64,000 bases of DNA, taken from NCBI RefSeq assembly GCF_002953135.1, contig NZ_CP026372.1, positions 3,707,501 through 3,771,500 of the forward strand, written 5' to 3'. The notes under the pieces were generated by a model that saw only the letters and a program-made list of their open reading frames with translations, ran no database searches and was not told where the DNA came from. Shown in pieces: positions 33,844 to 42,393 of this stretch (position 1 is the stretch's first letter; each line of letters opens with the position of its first letter). Made by a program: the position numbers and the translations under genes. This stretch comes from Sphingobium sp. SCG-1. GTDB lineage: Bacteria > Pseudomonadota > Alphaproteobacteria > Sphingomonadales > Sphingomonadaceae.

Positions 33844-34197
33844 ATGCTTGCAGATCAGCAGGACAAGAAGGAATGGCGCAAGATGACCCTGCACCAGGTT
33901 GCCGCGCTGTCCGATCTACCTGAGACCGGAAACAAGGCATTTGACGTGGCAGGCCGTTCGGTGCTGCTATGCCGCTCCAGCACGGGGCTGTTCGCCATTG
34001 AGAATATGTGCAGCCACGCCTACGCTTTGCTGGAAGGCGGCAAGGTGAAAGGCCCATACATCTTCTGCCCTCTGCATGGCGTGCGTTTCGACCTGCGCGA
34101 CGGAAGCCCCAGCGGCAATCTCACCAAGAAGCCAATCACTGTCTATGCCGCGCAGGTAGCCGACGATCAGGTTTATGTGGAATTGCCGGATAACTGA
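33844..34197 (+). CDS. Rieske-type [2Fe-2S] ferredoxin
   Basis: A 117-residue Rieske ferredoxin. The ligand pairs are in CSH and CPLHG, separated by a short loop as in BphF/NdoA-type ferredoxins. GGAG lies close to the ATG at 33844; an ATG at 33883 is an alternative start with better spacing from AAGGAA. It carries electrons to Rieske oxygenases. As the only ferredoxin in the window, and behind an island operator, it probably serves several of the five alpha subunits. A reductase must be encoded elsewhere. Confidence 0.9.
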   Translation: MLADQQDKKEWRKMTLHQVAALSDLPETGNKAFDVAGRSVLLCRSSTGLFAIENMCSHAYALLEGGKVKGPYIFCPLHGVRFDLRDGSPSGNLTKKPITVYAAQVADDQVYVELPDN

Positions 34198-34221
34198 ATC
34201 AGGCGTGCATTCATCAGCGAC

Positions 34222-35142
34222 TTAATCCGCCGCAGGCAGATGCTCGCTTGGCGCAGGTTTGCGAGTGATCCATATGACGGCAATCAATGCCAGCGCGAGC
34301 CAGCCACAGATCCAGAACAATTCCAACGAGGACAGCAGGTAGGACTGGTTCACGATCTGCCGCATCACCGATGCTGTAGCCTGCAAGGGCGTAAGTCCTG
34401 CTGCCTGAAGTTGTTCGATGGTCTGACGGTAAATCGGAGAATAGTCCCTGGCCACTTCAGTCAACCGCGTCTGGTGCAGCGCTTCGCGCCGGTCCCAATA
34501 AGTTGTAGTGAGCGAAGCGGCGAAACTACCTGCGGTAATGCGTGCGAAGTTAGAAATGCCGCTTGCTGATGGAACGCGATCCGGCGGCAGGCCGTCGAAC
34601 GAAATCGTCACTAACGGCACGAAGAACATGCTCATGGCCAGTCCTTGCAGCAATAACGGAGAAACAAGCGTCCAGAAGCTCGCATCGGGCGTGTATTGCG
34701 ACCGCATGAAATAGGACAAAGCGAACATCAGGAATGCCGCTGTTGCCAGCCAGCGCGTGTCGATTTTCAGCCGGGCAACGATCGGCGTCGCCAACACCGC
34801 CACTATGCCGCTCGGTGCCGCAACGAAGCCAGCCCAGGTGGCCGTATAGCCAAGATGCTCCTGCAGCCACAAAGGCAGTAGCAGATTGTTAGCGAAGAAC
34901 AGCGCATATCCGAGACAAAGGGCGAGCGTACCGAATGCAAAGTTCCGGCGCATGAATAGCCCAAGGTCCACCGCCGGGCTACCGTCCGTCATCTCCCAAA
35001 TTACCCACGCAACAAAGCCCACTGCCGCGAAGATAGTGAGTACGACGATGAGCGGATTCTGAAACCAGTCACGATCCTTGCCGAGGTCGAGCATCGTCTG
35101 CAGGCTGAAAACCCAGAATGCGAGCTTCCGGATTCAAAATAG
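34222..35142 (-). pseudogene. Truncated DHA2-type MFS transporter (C-terminal part only)
   Basis: Open frame for the C-terminal half of an EmrB/QacA-type 14-helix transporter. From LQTMLDLGKDRDWF the match is clear, with later helices such as LALCLGYALFFANNLLLPLW, MSMFFVPLVTISFDGLPP and SASGISNFARITAGSFAA. Full proteins are about 500 residues; here about 290-305 remain. Reading upstream, an in-frame stop occurs near 35143 and no N-terminal half is found before the aminotransferase gene. An internal ATG at 35094 could start a short product, but a half transporter is unlikely to work. The deletion probably marks the edge of the island. Confidence 0.75.
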
Positions 35143-35355
35143 TCATTCGTCTCACCAGGCAGTATCTGCATAGGCAAATATTATGGCACGGCGCTATTAC
35201 AAGGTGGAAGGAGATTGTTTTTGGAGTTGCTGGTTTAGCGTGGCTCGGGCCTCGCACGTCTCAATTACCTGCCGCTGCTGACCAGTTCGCTGCAAAGGGC
35301 GCGGATCGGAAGCCCCAGTTCGTTATTAATCGGCAACAGGTCGAGGACATCGGGC

Positions 35356-36612
35356 ATGGACAAGCGAGAGTTTCTGAAAACGGGCGCAGCAGCGTCCATG
35401 GGCATATTGATGGAAAGCCGCCTCTTCTCGCAAGCATCCAAATCTCCGACAATGTTGGCGCAGGATGAGCCGTTCTGGGCAGCGTTGCGGCTTCATTATC
35501 CAACCGGCAACCGCTTCATCAATTTGGAAAATGGCTTCTATTGCTTTCAGCCGGACACCACGCTGGAAGCTTTCGTCGGCAATATACGGGCGGTGAATGG
35601 CGAAGCATCGCATTACATGCGCACACGGATGGACCGCGACATGACTGAGGCCCGAAAAGCAATCGCCCGTCTGGCAGGTTGCGCGGTCGAGGAGTTGATC
35701 GTCACTCGCAACACGACGGAATCGCTCGACACAATCATCAACGGTATCGACTGGAAGCCGGGCGACGAAGCCGTCATGGCGACGCAGGACTATGGCTCCA
35801 TGATCGACATGTTTGCGTTGCAGGCGCGACGGCATGGCATGGTCAATCGGATCGTAGAGGTGCCGCTGCATCCCACCAGCGACGAGGAAATTGTCGAGGT
35901 CTATCGCAGCGCGATCACCGACAGGACGCGTTTGCTTATGGTGTCGCACATAGTCGGCGGCACGGGGCAGATCCTCCCCGTCGCCGCCATATGCGATATG
36001 GCGCATGGCTTAGGCGTGCAGGTTATGGTCGATGGGGCGCACAGCTTCGCACACCTCGACTTTCATGTGCCGGACCTTCGATGCGACTACTATGGCGCGT
36101 CACTGCACAAATGGCTGTCTGCGCCATTAGGAGTGGGCATGCTCTACGTCCGGCGCGATCGGATCGCAGGCATCTGGCCGATGTTCGGTGATGGCAGCAT
36201 GCCCGACGACGACATTCGCAAGCTTAATCATCGCGGAACTCATCCCGTGCATACCGATCTGACGCTGGCGCAAGCCGTAGCCTTTCATCAGGCGATCGGC
36301 GGGCAGCGCAAGATGGCGCGCTTGCGCTACCTTCAGAATTATTGGACCAGCAAGGTCCGGTCTTTGCCCAACATCCAGATCAATACGCCGGGCGACCCGT
36401 CACGATCCTGCGCTATCGCCAATGTCGGAGTGAGGGGGGTCGCTCCGGCGGATCTTGCCGCGCAATTGATGGAGAAATACAATATCTACACCGTGGCTAT
36501 CGACCGCGGCGCGGTGAAAGGCATCCGAGTAACGCCGCAAGTTTATACGTCCCTTGCCGAACTGGATGCTCTGACAGGCGCCCTTGTGGAGCTTTCAAAA
36601 CAATCGACGTGA
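35356..36612 (+). CDS. Class V aminotransferase-like PLP enzyme with N-terminal export-like segment
   Basis: A 418-residue fold-type I PLP protein related to isopenicillin-N epimerase/cysteine desulfurase-like enzymes. Asp226 in MVDGAHSFAH and the Schiff-base Lys252 in ASLHKWLSAPLG are present. The N-terminus MDKREFLKTGAAASMG looks like a degraded Tat-type leader (a single Arg before the EFLK box). RBS GAGGAC precedes the ATG. It stands alone after the MFS fragment and has no island operator. Epimerase, lyase or transaminase chemistry are all possible. Confidence 0.82.
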   Translation: MDKREFLKTGAAASMGILMESRLFSQASKSPTMLAQDEPFWAALRLHYPTGNRFINLENGFYCFQPDTTLEAFVGNIRAVNGEASHYMRTRMDRDMTEARKAIARLAGCAVEELIVTRNTTESLDTIINGIDWKPGDEAVMATQDYGSMIDMFALQARRHGMVNRIVEVPLHPTSDEEIVEVYRSAITDRTRLLMVSHIVGGTGQILPVAAICDMAHGLGVQVMVDGAHSFAHLDFHVPDLRCDYYGASLHKWLSAPLGVGMLYVRRDRIAGIWPMFGDGSMPDDDIRKLNHRGTHPVHTDLTLAQAVAFHQAIGGQRKMARLRYLQNYWTSKVRSLPNIQINTPGDPSRSCAIANVGVRGVAPADLAAQLMEKYNIYTVAIDRGAVKGIRVTPQVYTSLAELDALTGALVELSKQST

Positions 36613-36732
36613 AAACTCCGCACATTTATAATAGCCAAGGTCGAACATCCCGGAATTTTGGATAGTTGCGGCGCAATGTGGCAATGGCCATGATCGGTCC
36701 ACTACCTTGCCGAATCCGAGAGGCCGATACTC

Positions 36733-37191
36733 ATGATAGACCTTCAACGCATCCATCACACAGGCGTGGCTGTGGCCGACATCGAACAGGCTCAGATTCA
36801 TTTCGGCAAGGCGCTCGGCCTAAAATGGGCACCAGTACGGCGCTTTGATCCGCTTCCTTTCTGGACACCAGAGCAAGGAACGCATGAGGTGCATGTGAAG
36901 GCGACGTACTCGCTGGGGGGACCAAACCATCTCGAGTTGGTGCAGGGTACTGGCCCCTTCTACGATCCCGGCCGATTGCCTGATGCACGCCATATCGGTG
37001 TGTGGGTTGATGATCTCGCTGCGGAGGCACAACATCTTCTTGATCAGGGATGGCAGGTCGTTGCGTCCGGCGCAGCCCCCGAGAAAGGCTTTGGCCTGAT
37101 CGCTTATATGGCGCTGCCAACGCCGGGGCTTCTGGTGGAACTGATTTCCGCCGACCTGAAGCCGGTGATCGATGATTGGCTGGGTGAGTGA
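36733..37191 (+). CDS. VOC (glyoxalase-like) family protein
   Basis: A 152-residue glyoxalase-superfamily protein (Glyoxalase_4-like). The first module starts IHHTGVAVADIEQAQIHF and contains NHLELVQGTG. The second starts RHIGVWVDDLAAEAQHL and ends PGLLVELIS. The metal-binding pattern His-Glu-His-Glu is visible. GAGAGG precedes the ATG. Members such as methylmalonyl-CoA epimerase share this layout, but no specific substrate is supported. Confidence 0.8.
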   Translation: MIDLQRIHHTGVAVADIEQAQIHFGKALGLKWAPVRRFDPLPFWTPEQGTHEVHVKATYSLGGPNHLELVQGTGPFYDPGRLPDARHIGVWVDDLAAEAQHLLDQGWQVVASGAAPEKGFGLIAYMALPTPGLLVELISADLKPVIDDWLGE

Positions 37192-37400
37192 AAATCCCTC
37201 GGGACAAGCGGTCGCCTGAACACCGCTCCATCTGACCGCGCTTTCGCTACGCAGATGCGATCCAACGCATCGGCATGTCACACGAGTGCCACCGACAGGC
37301 TGCCACTCTTACTCGTGCGTGCTTTTATCCTGAGCGAGCGAAGTAAGGCTTGCCTATCCTAAATTTCGGCATGATTGATTGCAGGCTGATGAGGGGGCAA

Positions 37401-37868
37401 ATGGCTCGGATGCCGGAATCACGTTTCAATCGGTTGACGCAGCGTCAAAGGGACTGCCTCAAGCTTGTCGCGCAGGGCTACACGTCCAAGGAAATCGCCC
37501 GTGATCTGGGCATATCTTATTCAACCGTAGACAATCATCTGCTCGCCGCGATGCAGATCCTGGAGGCCGGAAGCCGTGCCGAAGCCGCGCGATTATTCAT
37601 GCGGCAGAGCGAGAATGCGACTGGGCAGCAACTGCCTAGGCAGCCGCCAGACCTTGTTCCTGCACCGATTCTCGCTGATCCCTCGGTCGGGGAGCCGACG
37701 GGCTGGCGACACACATTGGCCCGATTGCTCCCTCCCATCGGGGGAAAAGACAATGACCTGACGCCTTTGCAGACTTTGGCCGCAATCTCGCGGATCACCT
37801 TCTTTTCGGTGCTGGCCTTCATAGCCTGCATCATGGTTCTCAGGATGAGCATCACGCTACTCTCCTAA
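37401..37868 (+). CDS. LuxR-type helix-turn-helix regulator with C-terminal membrane helix
   Basis: A 155-residue protein. The N-terminal LuxR/FixJ-type HTH (LTQRQRDCLKLVAQGYTSKE then IARDLGISYSTVDNHL) is followed by a Pro-rich linker and one C-terminal membrane helix (ITFFSVLAFIACIMVLRM). There is no receiver or autoinducer domain. I chose the ATG at 37401 because GAGGGGG precedes it; upstream in-frame starts lack a site. The layout suggests a membrane-tethered regulator. It lies just ahead of two small genes that may belong to the same unit. Confidence 0.75.
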   Translation: MARMPESRFNRLTQRQRDCLKLVAQGYTSKEIARDLGISYSTVDNHLLAAMQILEAGSRAEAARLFMRQSENATGQQLPRQPPDLVPAPILADPSVGEPTGWRHTLARLLPPIGGKDNDLTPLQTLAAISRITFFSVLAFIACIMVLRMSITLLS

Positions 37869-37931
37869 AGCGCCAGATCCCAAAATTCCGACACCATGAA
37901 GCGTGCCCCCCTGGGGCGCGAGGAGACCTTT

Positions 37932-38294
37932 ATGACCTTTTTGACCGAAGCTGCCGGCCATGTGATTTCAAGCGACATGGTGGCCGTATTTCATTCCACC
38001 GACGACGCGCTACTTGCCAGCGCAAGGGTAACCGCGTCGCTTCTGGAAGGCACCGCCAAGTCCGGGTTGCACCCCCGCGCCAAGCAGAGGCTTCTTGAAT
38101 CCTTGAATGCAGGCGTGACCAAGATGCTGGAAGGCCGCAAGGACATGGTCAACGCGCATGGCCAGATGATCGTCATTCATCGCCAAAGCAATCTCGCGCC
38201 GGTCGGATTTGGATGCTGGGGCGCCCCCAATGCCGAAGCTTTCAGTCTCCCCACCTCGGCATCTTCCATAGAATCCGACGCTCCTGAAGCTTAA
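37932..38294 (+). CDS. Hypothetical protein
   Basis: A 120-residue protein I do not recognise. It is predicted soluble and mostly helical, with two amphipathic stretches (DALLASARVTASLLEG and QRLLESLNAGVTKMLEG) and a Ser-rich acidic tail. The ATG at 37932 follows GAGGAG. It sits 63 bp after the LuxR-type gene and 57 bp before a small membrane protein, so the three may form one unit. Confidence 0.6.
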   Translation: MTFLTEAAGHVISSDMVAVFHSTDDALLASARVTASLLEGTAKSGLHPRAKQRLLESLNAGVTKMLEGRKDMVNAHGQMIVIHRQSNLAPVGFGCWGAPNAEAFSLPTSASSIESDAPEA

Positions 38295-38351
38295 GCAAAA
38301 CAATTGTCCGGCGTCTTGACCCTTCGATAGGCACAGTGTTGGGTCAAGACG

Positions 38352-38786
38352 ATGGTCGGCAGTCTTTTCACTATTCTTCTATTCGCCAGTTGCGGCTACG
38401 CCTTCTTCGCTGGCGGACAAGACGGGCGGCGCATTTCGCTGCTGATCGTCGCGGCTGCGCTGCTCAGCATTCCTGCCTCGTGGCTGGACCGGGCGTGGTC
38501 ACATACTCAGCTTCCAGTGCTGGGCGTCGATATCCTCCTGCTATTGGGGCTGGCCTATTTCGCTGTTCGCAGTCACCGCTTCTGGCCGATCTGGGTGTGC
38601 GGGCTACACTTGGGAAGCATCGCCACACATTTGGCGACGATCGCCATGGCTTTGCAATTGAAGCCGATGCTCTACTTCGCGATGCAATCCTTCTGGAGCC
38701 TGCCGCTACTGCTGGTGATGGTCGCAGGCATCATGCTCGACCGGCGTGCGGCCCGTGCTGGACTCCTGCGGTCAGAGGAAGCGTAA
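38352..38786 (+). CDS. Hypothetical membrane protein
   Basis: A 144-residue integral membrane protein with about four hydrophobic segments (residues about 3-20, 27-42, 54-70, 110-128). No family is recognised. Its position after the LuxR-type regulator and a small soluble protein suggests a shared role, which is unknown. Confidence 0.65.
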   Translation: MVGSLFTILLFASCGYAFFAGGQDGRRISLLIVAAALLSIPASWLDRAWSHTQLPVLGVDILLLLGLAYFAVRSHRFWPIWVCGLHLGSIATHLATIAMALQLKPMLYFAMQSFWSLPLLLVMVAGIMLDRRAARAGLLRSEEA

Positions 38787-38851
38787 GCGGGTTTGCCCCG
38801 TCATCCTTGACCTTCACCCACCGATTATCAGTCACCGCTATAACGCACTCC

Positions 38852-39826
38852 TCAACTCGGGACAGGCGCCTCGGCCGGTATTAATGCCTCCTTGCGCAGT
38901 TCCTCCCACACGCCCGCAGGTACCGTGGCCGCCATCAACCTTGCGTTCTCCTTGACCTTGTCCGGTCGCTTGGCACCGGGGATGATCGCGGCAACGACGG
39001 GATGAGCAGCGCAGAATTGCAGTGCGGCTGAGCGGATGTCCGCGCCGTGCCGCTCACAAATGGCGGCGATGCGGTCGCGCTTCTCGACCATCTCCGGCGG
39101 CGCTTCCTGATATTCGAAATTGCGTCCACCCGCGAGCAGGCCGGAATTATAGGGCCCGCCCACGACGACATGCACGCCGCGTTCGGCGCACATCGGGAAT
39201 AGCTGGTCGAGTGCCGGCTGGTTCAACAGGCTATAGCGGCCCGCCAGGAGGGACACATCCGGGTCCGCCTGCTCCAAAGCACGAACACAGGGATCGTTGA
39301 GGTTGACGCCCAATCCCCAGCCTTTGATTACACCCTGCTCCCGCAAATCGGTAAGCGCACGAAAGGCACCGTTACGCGCAATCTCAAACTGCTCCTGCCA
39401 GGCATCGCCCAGATGGTCGGCGGCTAGATCATGAACGAACGCAATGTCGATCTGCGCCAGGCCCAGCCGCTGATAACTGTCTTCCACAGATCGCATCGTC
39501 GCGTCGTACGAATAATCGGTTTCCACCCGGAATGGCAGGCTCTGCTTGAAGGGCGGATTTTCCGGGCGGCTCGGGTCTGGGCGCAGCAGCCTACCGACCT
39601 TTGTCGACAGTACGAAATCGTCGCGAGGATAGCGGCGCAAAACGGTGCCGAAGCGATGCTCGGACAAGCCGCTGCCGTAATGCGGCGCGGTATCGAAATA
39701 GCGCACGCCACTATCCCAAGCCGCAACCAGCGACGCTTCGGCCGTCGCCTCGTCGACGACATCGAACATATTGCCAAGCGGCGCACCACCAAATCCAAGT
39801 GGTCCCGGAGGAGCAAAGTGAGGCAT
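38852..39826 (-). CDS. Aldo/keto reductase (D-threo-aldose 1-dehydrogenase-like)
   Basis: A 324-residue AKR. The catalytic tetrad can be placed: Asp and Tyr in FDTAPHYGSGLSE, Lys in LSTKVGR, and His in IAFVHDL. A C-terminal NAD(P) site region VVAAIIPGAKRPDKVKEN is present. The closest known layout is L-fucose/D-threo-aldose dehydrogenase and related proteins. The ATG at 39826 has CGGAGG at good spacing; the longer frame to 39865 lacks a site. It precedes the nitronate monooxygenase in no obvious operon. Confidence 0.85.
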   Translation of the reverse strand: MPHFAPPGPLGFGGAPLGNMFDVVDEATAEASLVAAWDSGVRYFDTAPHYGSGLSEHRFGTVLRRYPRDDFVLSTKVGRLLRPDPSRPENPPFKQSLPFRVETDYSYDATMRSVEDSYQRLGLAQIDIAFVHDLAADHLGDAWQEQFEIARNGAFRALTDLREQGVIKGWGLGVNLNDPCVRALEQADPDVSLLAGRYSLLNQPALDQLFPMCAERGVHVVVGGPYNSGLLAGGRNFEYQEAPPEMVEKRDRIAAICERHGADIRSAALQFCAAHPVVAAIIPGAKRPDKVKENARLMAATVPAGVWEELRKEALIPAEAPVPS

Positions 39827-39903
39827 GGCGAAAACCTCCGGTGAAGAATGGTGTACGGTCGTCATAGCGCGGGGCGCGAAGCCTTGTTCCCATGCAACGC
39901 CTT

Positions 39904-40974
39904 CTATTCGAAGGGCCGCCCATTCACTGCTGCAAGTTCAGCCTCAAGTGTAGCGACTAGCTCTGCCGCTGGCATAGAGCGAGCCAGGGGAGCCCCCTGC
40001 CCGGCCCACTGCGCACCAAAACCGTATTCGCCTGCCGCTTTCGCAGCGGCATGGATCGCCTTTCCTGCGGCATAAGCGATAGGATAGTCGGGAATGGCGA
40101 GGTCGACATTAACGGCCGCCCAATCGGTAAAGCGGTTCGCCAGGCAACGGGCAGACCGGCCCGATATCGCCGCGATCATGCTGGTGTGCCACCCGCCGTG
40201 GCCTGTAAGCGCATGTCGATATGCTTCGTCGGCTGCACTTTCCGGGCAGGCGATGAAGGCCGTGCCGAGTTGCGCCGCTACAGCGCCTAGGTCGAGCGCC
40301 GCCGCGATGCCGCGACCGTCCATGATGCCGCCAGCGGCAATGACCGGCAGCCCTGACCGCTTCACCAGCAATCGTGTCAGCGCCATGGTGCTTAGGCAAT
40401 CATCCGGTGCGGAGGGGTCGAACATGCCGCGATGCCCGCCCGCCTCGAAGCCCTGCGCAACGACAGCATCAATCCCGGCCGCGCTCGCGGCTTCGGCTTC
40501 GGCAAGGTTCGTGGCCGTAGACAGCAGAACGCACCCCGCTGCCTTCAGCGCGGCAATACGATCCGCGCCTGGCAAACCGAAATGGAAGCTGACGACGGGC
40601 GGGGCAAGCTCCACAAGAGTTGTGAGCATGTCGTCATCGTCGACAAAGCTCTTGTATATCGCACTTAAGGTGGACGGCGGCGCAGCGCCGAGTTCCGCGA
40701 ACAGCGGCGCAAGCGTTTTCAGCCAAGCCGCCTCGCGCGTCGCATCGGAAGCAGGAGGTGCATGCACGAACAGGTTGACGTTAAAAGGGCGCTGCGTTCG
40801 TGCCCGCACTTCGGCAATCATCTGCCTCGCTGCCGCCGCATCGACGGAGCCGACCGCGATGGAACCAAGACCACCCGCATTAGATACGGCAGCCGCCATT
40901 TCGCACGTGGAAACGCCAGCCATGGGAGCCTGAACGATGGGCAACTCAACGTCAATCCAACGGAGGAAATTCAT
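39904..40974 (-). CDS. Nitronate monooxygenase family flavoprotein
   Basis: A 356-residue FMN TIM-barrel protein of the NMO/2-nitropropane dioxygenase family: IVQAPMAGVSTCEMA at the N-terminus, NVNLFVHAPPAS, VVAQGFEAGGHRGMF and VIAAGGIMDGRGIAAAL with the FMN phosphate loop. The family oxidises alkyl nitronates, and some members act as enoyl reductases. The ATG at 40974 follows AAAGGGATT. Detoxification of propionate-3-nitronate is the best-known role; the present substrate is unproven. Confidence 0.87.
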   Translation of the reverse strand: MNFLRWIDVELPIVQAPMAGVSTCEMAAAVSNAGGLGSIAVGSVDAAAARQMIAEVRARTQRPFNVNLFVHAPPASDATREAAWLKTLAPLFAELGAAPPSTLSAIYKSFVDDDDMLTTLVELAPPVVSFHFGLPGADRIAALKAAGCVLLSTATNLAEAEAASAAGIDAVVAQGFEAGGHRGMFDPSAPDDCLSTMALTRLLVKRSGLPVIAAGGIMDGRGIAAALDLGAVAAQLGTAFIACPESAADEAYRHALTGHGGWHTSMIAAISGRSARCLANRFTDWAAVNVDLAIPDYPIAYAAGKAIHAAAKAAGEYGFGAQWAGQGAPLARSMPAAELVATLEAELAAVNGRPFE

Positions 40975-41183
40975 GAGAAATCCCTTTCTAGGCCGACAAT
41001 TAGGTCCGTTCGCCACATCCGTAGCGTTCAAATCGATGGATGTCCTATAAGATGATGCAGGACCGGTTGCATCCGCCGATGCCCTAAGTTCCCCTCCATT
41101 ATCCTTTCCAAGCCCTTGAATTGCCGCCTGACGACGCCCAAGTTGCGCGCTTCTGCTGCACTGCAGCACTATCAGGCAGACCG

Positions 41184-42389
41184 ATGACACAACAGGCAGA
41201 CCCGGCAAAGACCCGTTCTGTGGGCCTCGTTCATTTCGCTCTCGCGCTAGGCGGGTTTGCGATAGGCACGACCGAGTTCGCTACGATGAGCCTGCTCCCT
41301 CTGTTTTCCAAGGGACTTGGCATTAACGAGCCGACGGCTGGTCACGTCATCAGCGCTTATGCGCTGGGCGTGGTGGTCGGCGCGCCGCTGCTTGCCGTTG
41401 CCGCCGCACGCCTCAGCCGTCGTACCTTGCTTATCCTGCTGATGGCCCTGTTCGCAATCGCCAATGGCGCGAGCGCGCTTGCGCCGACATACGGGACGAT
41501 GCTCGTCTTTCGTTTTCTGAGCGGCCTGCCGCACGGAGCCTATTTCGGTATAGCTTCGCTCGTGGCTGCGTCGCTCGTGCCCCCCGACCGTCGTACTCGG
41601 GCCGTCGGCAACATCATGCTTGGCCTGACCGTCGCGACCATCATTGGGGTCCCTTTCGCCAACTGGCTTGGTCAGGCGATAGGCTGGCGCTGGGGCTTCG
41701 GGGTAGTGGCCATACTTGCGCTCGCGACTGTCCTGATGGTGTTCGCGTTCGTTCCCTATGATCGGCCAGAACCCGGAGCAGATCCGCTACGGGAACTGAC
41801 GGCCCTAAAGCGTCCTCAAGTCTGGCTAACACTGGCGACTGGCGCGATCGGTTTCGGCGGCCTGTTTGCGGTATATACCTATCTTGCTTCCACGCTCATG
41901 GAAGTCACCGGCGTTTCGGCGGCCGCCGTTCCTCTTGTGCTTGCGGCGTTCGGCATTGGTTTGACGCTGGGCAACCTTATCGTGCCGCGCTTTGCCGACC
42001 GCGCGCTTATGCCTACGGCTGGCGCGCTACTGCTATGGTCCGCGATAGCCCTCGCACTTTACCCACTGGCAACCGGCAACATCTGGACGATCTCGATTGC
42101 CGTCGTCGCGATCGGCTTTGGAGGGTCGCTAGGCACTGTGCTCCAGACGCGCCTGATGGATGTGGCCGAAGATGCGCAGAGCCTTGCAGCGGCTCTCAAC
42201 CACTCCGCGTTCAACACCGCCAATGCGCTCGGGCCATGGCTCGGCGGCATGGCCATCTCGGCGGGCTATGGATGGAGCTCAACCGGTTGGGTAGGCTGTG
42301 CGCTGGCGCTGGGCGGCCTCATCTTCTGGGCGATCTCACTGATGACGACGGAAAGACGCCGAACGGAAGTCCTCCAGCCCGCCGAATAG
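41184..42389 (+). CDS. MFS transporter, DHA1/AraJ-like
   Basis: A 401-residue major facilitator with about 12 membrane helices. The N-terminal GTTEFATMSLLPLFSKGLG and the loop RLSRRTLL between helices 2 and 3 are typical of AraJ/YdhP-type drug or sugar efflux proteins. The ATG at 41184 is chosen over an earlier frame start because the transporter match begins soon after. It converges on the RTX gene with a 4-bp gap. The substrate is not predictable. Confidence 0.83.
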   Translation: MTQQADPAKTRSVGLVHFALALGGFAIGTTEFATMSLLPLFSKGLGINEPTAGHVISAYALGVVVGAPLLAVAAARLSRRTLLILLMALFAIANGASALAPTYGTMLVFRFLSGLPHGAYFGIASLVAASLVPPDRRTRAVGNIMLGLTVATIIGVPFANWLGQAIGWRWGFGVVAILALATVLMVFAFVPYDRPEPGADPLRELTALKRPQVWLTLATGAIGFGGLFAVYTYLASTLMEVTGVSAAAVPLVLAAFGIGLTLGNLIVPRFADRALMPTAGALLLWSAIALALYPLATGNIWTISIAVVAIGFGGSLGTVLQTRLMDVAEDAQSLAAALNHSAFNTANALGPWLGGMAISAGYGWSSTGWVGCALALGGLIFWAISLMTTERRRTEVLQPAE

Positions 42390-42393
42390 CGGC

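Noticed and set aside
35095..35355. Possible insertion-sequence remnant at the MFS truncation
   Set aside because: I found no terminal inverted repeats, target duplication or transposase motif in either strand.
37350..37400. Upstream starts (TTG 37350, ATG 37371, ATG 37389) for the LuxR-type gene
   Set aside because: Only the ATG at 37401 has a strong ribosome site (GAGGGGG), and the HTH match begins soon after it.
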